Source of the DNA: Clostridia bacterium
Lineage (GTDB): Bacteria > Bacillota > Clostridia > UMGS1883
Direction of reading: 5' to 3'
DNA: 34,111 bases
NCBI GenBank assembly: GCA_017505525.1
Contig: JAFVPB010000041.1
Span: 1-34,111, forward strand
A program made the translations under genes and the position numbers. Under the pieces are notes generated by a model that had not been told where the DNA came from, ran no database searches, and saw only the letters and a list, made by a program, of their open reading frames with translations. Each line of letters opens with the position of its first letter. Within the stretch, counting starts at the first letter, position 1. Below are positions 24,376 to 30,551 of this stretch, piece by piece.

Positions 24376-24403
24376 TGTGGGAGGGTAAATCCCGTAAACC
24401 ACA
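24376..24403 (+). promoter_or_regulatory. Second L1 operator, upstream of rplA
   Basis: TGTGGGAGGG and CCCGTAAACCACA fold into the same H76-like shape as the site at 23888 and end exactly at the rplA ribosome site AAGGAGG. L1 bound here would block its own initiation directly. Confidence 0.68.
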
Positions 24404-24416
24404 AGGAGGTAACAGT

Positions 24417-25109
24417 ATGAAACACGGTAAGAAATATGAAGCCGGTGCAAAGCTTATTGAAGCCGGCAAGCAGTATGATCCTGCTGAAGCTCTTGACCTT
24501 GTTGTAAAGACTGCAAGTGCTAAGTTCGATGAAACAATCGAATTTCACGTAAAGCTCGGTGTTGACTCACGTCACGCTGACCAGCAAGTAAGAGGTGCTG
24601 TTGTTCTTCCCAATGGTACAGGCAAGAAGGTTCGCGTTCTTGTTTTTGCTAAGGGAGAAAAAGCAAACGAGGCTCAGGCTGCAGGCGCTGAATATGTAGG
24701 CGCAGAAGAATATATTGAAAAGATCCAGAAAGAAAACTGGCTTGATTTCGACGTTGTAATTGCAACACCCGATATGATGGGTCTTGTAGGTAGAATCGCC
24801 AGAGTTCTTGGACCTAAGGGCTTAATGCCTAACCCCAAAGCAGGTACAGTTAATATGGATGTTGCTAAAGCAGTTAACGATGTTAAAGCAGGTAAGATTG
24901 AATACCGTCTTGATAAGACAAATATCATTCACTGCCCCATCGGTAAGGCTTCATTCGGCGCTCAGAAGCTTCAGGAGAACTTCGATGTTCTTATGAACGC
25001 TATTCTTAAGGCTAAGCCTGCAACAGCTAAGGGACAGTACATCAAGAGTGTTGCAATCGCAAGCACTATGGGTCCCGGAATAAAAATTAACCCCTCAAAA
25101 ATAGGTTAA
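24417..25109 (+). CDS. rplA: 50S ribosomal protein L1
   Basis: 230 residues. Binds the mobile L1 stalk of 23S rRNA and helps release E-site tRNA. Typical sequence [18 protein letters not shown] at the start, then [22 protein letters not shown] and [17 protein letters not shown] 24417 follows AAGGAGGTAACAGT; a reading from 24375 would begin in the operator hairpin and is rejected. It ends eight bases before a new promoter for rplJ. Confidence 0.97.
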   Translation: MKHGKKYEAGAKLIEAGKQYDPAEALDLVVKTASAKFDETIEFHVKLGVDSRHADQQVRGAVVLPNGTGKKVRVLVFAKGEKANEAQAAGAEYVGAEEYIEKIQKENWLDFDVVIATPDMMGLVGRIARVLGPKGLMPNPKAGTVNMDVAKAVNDVKAGKIEYRLDKTNIIHCPIGKASFGAQKLQENFDVLMNAILKAKPATAKGQYIKSVAIASTMGPGIKINPSKIG

Positions 25110-25116
25110 TTTTTTC

Positions 25117-25257
25117 TTGACAAACTAATAATTCTGATGTAATATAATTACGTTAGATTATTTTCCATAGACAGTAGGCACATATAAGTCCTACCGAGGA
25201 ATTTTCCTAAAACATTTACGGGATTCTTTGTGTCTATGGGCAAAGAATCCCTTTTAT
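25117..25257 (+). promoter_or_regulatory. Promoter and L10 leader attenuator of rplJL
   Basis: TTGACA at 25117-25122 with TAATAT at 25140-25145 (17-base spacer; TATAAT at 25143 is the alternative). The leader then holds CCATAGACA (25165-25173), hairpin GTAGG/CCTAC (25174-25194), and a terminator GGGATTCTTTG/CAAAGAATCCC (25220-25251) ending in TTTTATT. The terminator loop TGTCTATGG is complementary to CCATAGACA, so the closed leader and the terminator can interact. This is the arrangement of the L10 leader, bound by the L10(L12)4 complex to shut off rplJL. Confidence 0.8.
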
Positions 25258-25278
25258 TATTATTTGTGAGGTGAAAAT

Positions 25279-25908
25279 ATGCCAAGTCAGAAGATTCTCG
25301 AAGAAAAGAAACAAATCGTTTCATCTCTTGCAGAGCAGCTTAAGAGCGCAGTATCAGGCGTTTTGGTTGACTATTGCGGTCTTTCTGTTGAACAGGATAC
25401 AGAACTTCGTAACAAGCTTCGTGAAGCAGGCGTAGAGTACAAGGTTGTAAAGAACACACTTACTCGTTTCGCAGCTAAAGAAGTTGGTTTCGACGAATTA
25501 GATTCTGTTCTCAACGGTCCTACATCTCTTGCTATCAGCATGACAGATGAAGTTGCACCGGCAAAGGTTCTTGCAGAATTTGCAAAGAAGAACGAGCAGT
25601 TAGAAATTAAGGCAGGTTTCCTCGATGGTAAGGTAATTTCGCTCGACGAAGTTAAAGCACTCGCTTCTACACCCAATCGTGAAACTCTTCTTGCTAAATT
25701 GCTCGGTAGCTTGAATGCTCCTGTTTCAAATCTTGCTCGCACATTGCAGGCATTGGTTGATAACGGAGTTGAACCAGCAGACATCAAGATAGAAAAGGCA
25801 GAAGCAGAGGCTCCCGCCCAGGAAGCTCCTGCAGAGGAAGCTCCTGCAGCAGAAGAAGCAGCAGTTGAAGCTCCCGCAGAGGAAGCACCCGCTTCCACAG
25901 AAGAATAA
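25279..25908 (+). CDS. rplJ: 50S ribosomal protein L10
   Basis: 209 residues. Residues 1-170 are the normal L10: an RNA-binding domain (IVSSLAEQLKSAVSGVLVDY, KVVKNTLTRFA) and the helix that holds L12 dimers. The last 38 residues are an unusual Ala/Glu/Pro-rich tail (EAPAEEAPA repeats) that most bacteria lack and that carries repeated GAAGCTCC-type codons. GAGGTG precedes ATG 25279. It is followed by rplL, and the L10 leader lies upstream. Confidence 0.96.
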   Translation: MPSQKILEEKKQIVSSLAEQLKSAVSGVLVDYCGLSVEQDTELRNKLREAGVEYKVVKNTLTRFAAKEVGFDELDSVLNGPTSLAISMTDEVAPAKVLAEFAKKNEQLEIKAGFLDGKVISLDEVKALASTPNRETLLAKLLGSLNAPVSNLARTLQALVDNGVEPADIKIEKAEAEAPAQEAPAEEAPAAEEAAVEAPAEEAPASTEE

Positions 25909-25935
25909 AACATATTATTTAGGAGGTAAGTAATA

Positions 25936-26307
25936 ATGAGTAAAATCGAAACAATAATTGCAGAAATTAAAGAATTAAAGCTCCTTGAAGTAGCTGAACT
26001 TGTAAAGGCTATGGAGGAAGAATTTGGTGTAAGCGCAGCAGCTCCCGTTGCAGTAGTAGCAGCAGGTGGAGAAGCTGGCGGTGCAGCTGAAGAAAAATCA
26101 GACTTTGATGTTGTTCTTGCAGATGCAGGCGCTGAAAAGATTAAGGTTATTAAGGTTGTTCGTGAAATCACAGGTCTTGGCCTTAAGGAAGCTAAGGAAG
26201 CAGTTGATGGTGCTCCTACAACTCTTAAGGAAGGCGTATCTAAGGACGACGCTGAAAAGATCAAGGCTCAGCTTGAAGAAGTTGGCGCAAAGGTTGAACT
26301 TAAGTAA
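25936..26307 (+). CDS. rplL: 50S ribosomal protein L7/L12
   Basis: 123 residues. The N-terminal dimerisation helix pair ([18 protein letters not shown]), the Ala/Gly hinge and the C-terminal factor-binding domain ([20 protein letters not shown]) are all present. It forms the stalk that recruits translation GTPases. TAGGAGG precedes ATG 25936. A strong terminator follows at 26324, then hslO, not rpoB. Confidence 0.98.
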   Translation: MSKIETIIAEIKELKLLEVAELVKAMEEEFGVSAAAPVAVVAAGGEAGGAAEEKSDFDVVLADAGAEKIKVIKVVREITGLGLKEAKEAVDGAPTTLKEGVSKDDAEKIKAQLEEVGAKVELK

Positions 26308-26323
26308 TTTAGTTTACTTAGTA

Positions 26324-26354
26324 AATGGGTGTGGCGAGCCACACCCATTTTTTT
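26324..26354 (+). terminator. Terminator after rplL
   Basis: AATGGGTGTGGC and GCCACACCCATT form a perfect stem with a seven-T tail, ending the ribosomal-protein unit. Confidence 0.9.
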
Positions 26355-26402
26355 ATAAAATAACAATAGAACTTTAGCAGTCAGTGGGAAAGGAAGAAAA
26401 CT

Positions 26403-27284
26403 ATGGCTGATTATATGGTTAAAGCAATCACTTCCGATGGGGCAATCCGTGTGGTTGCAGTTGATACAACAGAATTGTGCAATAAAGCACAGAAAATTCA
26501 TAACCTCTCAGCAACAGCATCGGCAGCACTTGGCAGAGCACTTACGGCAGTAACAATAATGGGAGGAATGCTTAAATCAAGCGACGATGCCGTAACACTT
26601 CAACTTAACGGCGGAGGACCTATAGGCAGAGTTGTGGCAGTATCTAACGGAAGGGCACAGGTAAAGGGATATGTTAGCAATCCTTTGATTGAACTTCCTT
26701 TAAATGAAAAAGGAAAGCTTGATGTTGGTGGAGCAATAGGCAAAAATGGAATGCTCAGCATTATTCGGGATTTAGGGTTAAAAGAGCCATATGTTGGGCA
26801 GGTTCCTCTTGTGAACGGAGAGGTTGCAGAGGATTTAACATATTACTATGCAAACAGCGAACAGCTTCCCACCGCCGTTGCTTTGGGCGTGCTTGTAGAT
26901 GTTGATTATTCTGTTCGTGCGGCAGGCGGCTTTGTTCTTCAGCTTCTTCCAGGTGCTATGGAAGAAGACATAGATAAAGTTGAAAAAGCAGTTGCAGCTA
27001 TTTCTTCTGTAACAGAAATGCTCGATAACGGCAAAAAACCTGAAGATATTGTAAGTCAGCTTTTAGAGGGTTACGAAATAGAATATTTTGATAATGAACT
27101 TCCCGTATATCAGTGCGACTGCTCGAGAGAGCGCACCGATAAAGCACTTATAAGTATTGGAGAAAAAGAACTTCAAAAGCTTATAGAAGAAGATGGTAAG
27201 GCAGAAATTACGTGTCATTTTTGTGATAATGTGTATAACTATACAAAAGAACAGTTAGAAGAGCTTTTGAAATCAGCGCGATAA
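26403..27284 (+). CDS. hslO: Redox-regulated chaperone Hsp33
   Basis: 293 residues. The N-terminal substrate-binding fold is followed by the C-terminal zinc redox switch: CDC near residue 238 and CHFC about 30 residues later (YQCDCSRERTDK, AEITCHFCDNVYN). Oxidation releases zinc and activates the holdase. GGAAAGG precedes ATG 26403. There is no clear promoter in the 48-base gap, so some read-through from rplL is possible. It is followed by dispersed element copy 4 and then its terminator. Confidence 0.95.
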   Translation: MADYMVKAITSDGAIRVVAVDTTELCNKAQKIHNLSATASAALGRALTAVTIMGGMLKSSDDAVTLQLNGGGPIGRVVAVSNGRAQVKGYVSNPLIELPLNEKGKLDVGGAIGKNGMLSIIRDLGLKEPYVGQVPLVNGEVAEDLTYYYANSEQLPTAVALGVLVDVDYSVRAAGGFVLQLLPGAMEEDIDKVEKAVAAISSVTEMLDNGKKPEDIVSQLLEGYEIEYFDNELPVYQCDCSRERTDKALISIGEKELQKLIEEDGKAEITCHFCDNVYNYTKEQLEELLKSAR

Positions 27285-27285
27285 A

Positions 27286-27679
27286 ATGTCCAGACCGCAA
27301 AAAGACGAAGAATGTATTAAACGTAAATAGCAAAAAATGAGGTTTTTCAAATTAATGTTGAAAAATCTCATTTTTCGATTTTTCTTTATTTTTAAGCCTT
27401 TTTGCTACGAACAAACTTCGCCTTCGCACGTCGCAAGGCTCGCTGAGGTTTAAGTTTTAATAAAACTTAAACTTACCGCTCGTTTGCTCCTTTTCCCCAT
27501 AAAGTCTTGCGACTTTCGGGGACCCCGAAAAGCAGAGGATGCTTTTTGGGGAGAAGGAAAAATAAAGCATAGTGCGAATGTTTTGCTTTTAAGCAAAACG
27601 AAGCATCGTCTGCTTTGTTTTGACGTTATACATCTTTGGCTCAGTTTGTCCGTTCTGAACTATTTTCTCTTTGCCTGCT
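27286..27679 (-). repeat. Dispersed MITE-like element, copy 4 (reverse, expanded centre)
   Basis: Reverse orientation. It starts with CCAGACCGCAAAAAGACG (a diverged CAGAACGCAAAAAGGCG box), then a GAAAAATCTCATTTTTC-type hairpin, GCTACGAACAAACTTCGCC, and at the right end GGCTCAGTTTGTCCGTTCTGAA. The centre is about 200 bases, several times longer than in the other copies, and is packed with palindromes such as TTTAAGTTTTAATAAAACTTAAA and TTTTGCTTTTAAGCAAAA. Tips are degraded. No product-encoding frame is credible. Confidence 0.7.
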
Positions 27680-27718
27680 AAAAGGGTGTGGTAAAATGAT
27701 ATTTTACCACACCCTTTT
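27680..27718 (+). terminator. Terminator following hslO and element copy 4
   Basis: An 18-bp perfect stem (AAAAGGGTGTGGTAAAAT and its complement, three-base loop) ending in TTTT. It resembles the rplL terminator, with which it shares GGGTGTGG. Confidence 0.85.
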
Positions 27719-27863
27719 GTTGCATATAAATAGAGGTTCGCAAGAACCCCAACAAATTCATTATATCATTAAATAATGGTGTTTGTAAAGGAAAAATTGC
27801 TTCGTGAAGAAAATTTCTCCCATTTAAACAAAAACTCATTTTTATCTTTTAATATAATGCCTA
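27719..27863 (+). other. Spacer before the RNA promoter, nothing coding
   Basis: AT-rich spacer with one small hairpin (GGTTC-GCAA-GAACC near 27736-27749) and no credible reading frame. Nothing else is recognised. Confidence 0.5.
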
Positions 27864-27893
27864 TTGAAAAAGGGTATTTACATATGCTACACT
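27864..27893 (+). promoter_or_regulatory. Promoter of the candidate structured RNA
   Basis: TTGAAA at 27864-27869, 18-base spacer, TACACT at 27888-27893 with a TGC extended -10. A start near 27900 is predicted, with no ribosome site and reading frame behind it. Confidence 0.6.
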
Positions 27894-27899
27894 ACAAGT

Positions 27900-28350
27900 G
27901 AGGAAAGGAAGGTACAGTCCAATGTACAAGTAAAAAACTCAAAATCTGAAAAAGGAAGGTACGGTCCGATGTACAGATGATCTAAGTTTTATATGAAGGA
28001 AAAATGAAAAGTGATTTGAACATAAAAAAGAAATCAAAAAGAAAGGCTAAAAACAAAAAAACACGACGGTGTTACGTTTAATATATAAGAATGCAAGATT
28101 AAATATAAAGTTCAAATCAGATTGAACCTTCGTAATAAAACAAGGAAATTCGTCCTGTGAAAAGAAGTGAATAGCACAAAAGTGGTTCTCCGTAGAGAAA
28201 ATAAAGAAGGTGCAAATGAACGAATAAAAGCGCGGGACAGATTAGGAAAGAGAGGATAACAAAAGATGTTAGATATCAAGAGCGTCGAGAAGTGATCATT
28301 AGCTGCGTGTAAAGAAATGCAGTTGATGATCACTTCTCTTTTTTGATTTT
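27900..28350 (+). ncRNA. Candidate structured non-coding RNA, about 450 nt
   Basis: This stretch has a promoter in front, a very strong terminator at its end and no credible gene inside. The transcript is purine-rich and carries many short hairpins. Two tandem copies of AAGGAAGGTAC-[A/G]-GTCC-[A/G]-ATGTACA (about 27905-27929 and 27953-27976) each fold as GTAC...GTAC with a GTCC loop, and the two differ at positions that keep pairing possible. Others: TTTAAT/ATTAAA (28077-28103), GTTCAA/TTGAAC (28110-28127), AGGA/TCCT (28143-28156), and GCAC/GTGC (28174-28213) enclosing TTCTC-CGTA-GAGAA. I do not recognise it as RNase P, tmRNA, 6S or SRP RNA. It could be a large ornate RNA class or a new one. 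Confidence 0.55.
28287..28350. terminator. Strong terminator of the candidate RNA, bidirectional
   Basis: GAGAAGTGATCAT (28287-28299) pairs perfectly with ATGATCACTTCTC (28326-28338); an inner CTGC/GCAG pair extends it, and TTTTTTGATTTTT follows. It also lies at the end of the leftward gene that stops at 28350. Confidence 0.88.
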
Positions 28351-28598
28351 TATACAATTTTTTTCTGTCTTGATATCTTTAAAAGGCGCCGGTATTCTTC
28401 CTGCGCTATTTTTAATTTTGAAGCATATATGTCGGCTGTTTTTGCATCTTTGGAATCAAGAAGTGCAGCGCGAAGATTAGCTACTTCCATTTTTGAAAGA
28501 GCAAGTCTTTCCTGAGTATCGCAAGTGGCATATTTTGTGTCTTTAAGCCTTGTATACGCATTTGTAAGATATTTTGCTATAGCATCTTTATTAATCAT
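28350..28598 (-). CDS. Small helical protein of unknown function
   Basis: 82 residues from ATG 28598 (MINKDAIAKYL). A strong AAGGAGGCGG sits directly upstream on the leftward strand, which favours it over a longer frame reaching 28694. It is predicted to be all helical, charged, with a coiled-coil-like C-terminus (KLKIAQEEYRRLLKI). I recognise no family. It ends against the candidate RNA's terminator, and the small XRE regulator lies upstream in the same direction, so an accessory module is possible. Confidence 0.65.
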   Translation of the reverse strand: MINKDAIAKYLTNAYTRLKDTKYATCDTQERLALSKMEVANLRAALLDSKDAKTADIYASKLKIAQEEYRRLLKISRQKKIV

Positions 28599-28718
28599 AT
28601 TTTCCGCCTCCTTGTAAAAGTATACGATGGTACGATGAAAAAAAGAACAGGGATTGTGGGAGAGTGTTTTTTTGATAGATATTACTTGGTGCAATTTGAA
28701 GGTAAGTATAACTGAAAA

Positions 28719-28745
28719 GCGACTTGTGTTTACAAGTCGCTTTTT
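28719..28745. terminator. Terminator overlapping the XRE stop codon
   Basis: GCGACTTGT and ACAAGTCGC form a nine-bp stem with T-tracts on both sides. The leftward regulator gene's last codons and TAA lie inside the hairpin. Confidence 0.75.
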
Positions 28746-28936
28746 CTATACTCCGCTATATCTTCAAGTTTACAATCTAACGCATCACATAATTTATCAA
28801 GTGTTTTTGTTTCAATATTCTCATTCGCTTTAAGTCTTCGTACAGTTTTACTGTCTATTCCACACTTTTCTCTAAGAGTATAAGTAGAAAATCCTTTTAA
28901 CTCCATAGTTTTCCAGAGCTTGTCAAAAACTATCAT
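28730..28936 (-). CDS. XRE-family small helix-turn-helix regulator
   Basis: 68 residues, entirely a Cro/CI-type DNA-binding domain (HTH_26-like): LREKCGIDSKTVRRLKANENIETKTLDKLCDAL is the helix-turn-helix region. AAGGGGGA precedes ATG 28936. It is divergent from a strong promoter whose boxes lie within an inverted repeat, so it is likely a self-regulating repressor that also controls the gene to its right, now a pseudogene. Such tiny regulators are typical of accessory DNA. Confidence 0.85.
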   Translation of the reverse strand: MIVFDKLWKTMELKGFSTYTLREKCGIDSKTVRRLKANENIETKTLDKLCDALDCKLEDIAEYRKSDL

Positions 28937-28977
28937 TATAATTCCCCCTTGACAATTAATATTATGGGGGTTATAAT
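28935..28977 (+). promoter_or_regulatory. Divergent promoter with operator-like inverted repeat
   Basis: Rightward TTGACA (28949-28954), 17 bases, TATAAT (28972-28977), both perfect. The promoter is enclosed by an inverted repeat: ATTATAATTCCCCC (28935-28948) and GGGGGTTATAAT (28966-28977). The left arm reaches the regulator's first codon, so the XRE protein binding here could block both promoters. Confidence 0.65.
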
Positions 28978-29020
28978 CTAAAACATTAAGGGGATATAAT
29001 TCCCATAAAGGAGATTGTTA

Positions 29021-29320
29021 ATGAAAAGTTGTACGTTTTTTTGGTCATAGATATGTTTTTGACAAAATTGAAGAGGTTTTAACGTTGCTGTTAACAAAGA
29101 TAATTATAGCATAGATTATTCTAAAAACACTTTATATCCGGAAGGGCTTGAGTCTGTGCATCCCAAATATGCTATTGTAAAACGAAATCAATGGATGATA
29201 GAAAAATCTGATTATGTTATAGTATATGTAAAGCAATCTTCTGGCAATGCTGCAAAATTTAAAGAGCTTTCTGAAAAGAAAGGGAAAATCGTAATTAATG
29301 TTGCAGATTTTATTGAGTGA
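29021..29320 (+). pseudogene. Broken SLOG/DUF1273-like gene
   Basis: ATG 29021 begins MKSCTFF and, after a frameshift in a run of seven T residues, continues GHRYVFDKIEEVL, the expected start of small SLOG-fold (DUF1273-like) proteins. The frame then stops near 29113. A second frame resumes at about 29098 and runs to TGA 29320: LYPEGLESVHPKYAIVKRNQ, WMIEKSDYVIVYV and NAAKFKELSEKKGKIVIN, which match the family's C-terminal half. The Rossmann-like middle (about 40-50 residues) is missing. SLOG proteins sense or make nucleotide ligands, often in defence or toxin settings. It has a perfect promoter and GGAG ribosome site, so it decayed recently. Confidence 0.72.
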
Positions 29321-29357
29321 AACTAACTAAAAAGCAGAACCAATGAGGTATTTATGT

Positions 29358-29530
29358 TTTAGCTAAATTTTGCACTATTGTGCAAAGCGAAATTATTGCT
29401 TCGCAATAGCTAAATTGTTTTTCAAAACAGCTAAATTAAATTCGCTATTAGCGTGCGTAGCACATTTAGCTGCCGCAGGCAATTTAGCTGAGCTTGCTCA
29501 ATTTAGCTCGCATTAGCGAATTTAGCTAAA
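29358..29530 (+). repeat. Array of ATTTAGCT words separating mini-hairpins
   Basis: The octamer ATTTAGCT or its complement AGCTAAAT occurs about seven times. Between the words are minute hairpins with different arms: TTTGCAC/GTGCAAA, ATTGC/GCAAT, GTTTT/AAAAC, CGCTA/TAGCG, GCC/GGC, GAGC/GCTC and CGC/GCG. It lies between the broken SLOG gene and the tRNA-Gln terminator. I know of no standard class for it. Confidence 0.6.
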
Positions 29531-29562
29531 AAAACAGATTTCGCATCCGAAATCTGTTTTTT
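29529..29562 (-). terminator. Terminator of tRNA-Gln
   Basis: AAAAACAGATTTCG and CGAAATCTGTTTTTTT form a long stem with a GGAT-type loop, read leftward directly after the encoded CCA end of the tRNA. Confidence 0.8.
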
Positions 29563-29564
29563 TC

Positions 29565-29638
29565 TGGTTGCCGAACTAGGATTCGAACCCAGACAAACAG
29601 AGTCAGAGTCTGCTGTGCTACCCTTACACAATTCGGCA
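29565..29638 (-). tRNA. tRNA-Gln (anticodon CTG)
   Basis: A 74-nt leftward tRNA with encoded CCA. Acceptor stem TGCCGAA/TTCGGCA, D loop GGGTAGCAC, anticodon stem CAGA/TCTG with loop CTCTGAC giving anticodon CTG, T arm GTCTGGGTTCGAATCCTAG. A promoter lies about 30 bases upstream. Decodes CAG. Confidence 0.95.
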
Positions 29639-29668
29639 AAATTATTAACTTAAATCAAGTACCTATAT

Positions 29669-29697
29669 AATATACAACTTTAATTGGATTTTGTCAA
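29669..29697 (-). promoter_or_regulatory. Promoter of tRNA-Gln
   Basis: Leftward TTGACA (29697-29692), 17 bases, TATATT (29674-29669), about 31 bases before the mature 5' end. Confidence 0.65.
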
Positions 29698-29760
29698 TGC
29701 TTTTTTAAAAAAATTTTAAAAATTAATATGTAGGATTTTAAAGAAATTTCATTTTTTTTC

Positions 29761-29789
29761 TTGTATCGTGAATTTTTTTGTGCTATACT
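29761..29789 (+). promoter_or_regulatory. Promoter of the acidic membrane protein gene
   Basis: TTGTAT at 29761-29766, 17 bases, TATACT at 29784-29789 with TGC extended -10. Confidence 0.62.
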
Positions 29790-29825
29790 ATCACTATAAA
29801 GAATAAAATAAGCGGAGGGAAAAAT

Positions 29826-30422
29826 ATGGAAGCAAATAATTACAGAAGCGTAACACCTCTCAGGAAAAAAAGAAAAAAGATTACTATGACGGCGGCACTT
29901 ATATTGTGCCTGGTGTTTTTTGTTGTAGGTATTGCATGTGGAAGATCAGTTTCTTCAAACAAGCAGGAAAAAGAAGCTAATGAAAAAATTCAGAAGCTTG
30001 AAATGGATTACAACGAAACACTAAGCGCCCATCAGGAGAAAATAGATACACTCGAAGGTTTGTTAAATGAAAAAAAGGGTGAGCTTGCTGATGCCAAGAA
30101 GCAGATAAAAGATATAAATAAGGCACAGGAAGAAAAAGAAGAACAAAAAGAGGAAAAAGAAGCAGAGGCAGAGCCAACAGAGGTGCAGGAAGAAAAAGAG
30201 GAAGCTCCCAAGGCTAAAGGCACAAGCAGTGTTTTAAGAAAAATTATTATTATAGGTCTTGTGGTAATAATAATTGTATGTATTCTTATTGCTTTATCAA
30301 TACTTATCAAGAAAAATGACGATGAAGATGGCGACGAAGACGAAGATGATGCCGAGGATGAGTATATCGAAGACGAAGAAGAATATTATTATGAGGACGA
30401 CGAGGAAGAAGAGGAAGAATAA
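29826..30422 (+). CDS. Two-pass membrane protein with coiled coil and poly-acidic tail
   Basis: 198 residues from ATG 29826 with GCGGAGGG upstream. Basic start, membrane helix at about 19-39, a long charged coiled-coil (about 45-130) in which the second half is a Glu/Lys run, a second helix at 139-161, and a C-terminal tail of about 35 residues that is nearly all Asp, Glu and Tyr. If both termini are cytoplasmic, the coiled-coil would be extracellular. I recognise no family; the acidic tail suggests metal or protein binding. The next gene encodes an exported SH3 protein. Confidence 0.72.
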   Translation: MEANNYRSVTPLRKKRKKITMTAALILCLVFFVVGIACGRSVSSNKQEKEANEKIQKLEMDYNETLSAHQEKIDTLEGLLNEKKGELADAKKQIKDINKAQEEKEEQKEEKEAEAEPTEVQEEKEEAPKAKGTSSVLRKIIIIGLVVIIIVCILIALSILIKKNDDEDGDEDEDDAEDEYIEDEEEYYYEDDEEEEEE

Positions 30423-30428
30423 AAAAAT

Positions 30429-30457
30429 GGAGATGTAAAGAATTTTACATCTCCTTT
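30429..30457 (+). terminator. Terminator after the acidic membrane protein gene
   Basis: GGAGATGTAAA and TTTACATCTCC form a perfect stem with a short T tail. The GGAGATGT word recurs in other terminators here. Confidence 0.8.
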
Positions 30458-30469
30458 AAATTAGATTGA

Positions 30470-30498
30470 TTGACATATTAATCTGGATGATGTAAAAT
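30470..30498 (+). promoter_or_regulatory. Promoter of the SH3-repeat gene
   Basis: TTGACA at 30470-30475, 17 bases, TAAAAT at 30493-30498, 54 bases before the start codon. Confidence 0.65.
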
Positions 30499-30551
30499 AT
30501 TTTTGTTGTTTAATGTCTGAAAGAGTACTAAATTCGAAGGAAGATAAAATT

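Noticed and set aside
25371-26264. Leftward 297-codon frame across rplJ and rplL
   Set aside because: Ser/Ala-rich shadow of the Ala/Glu-rich codons of two certain ribosomal-protein genes; it spans both and the gap between them.
27484-27681. 65-codon frame in element copy 4
   Set aside because: It lies entirely in the palindromic core, has no ribosome site, and other copies do not keep it.
29358-29530. CRISPR array
   Set aside because: The repeated unit is about eight bases, spacers are hairpins of unequal length, and no cas gene is near.
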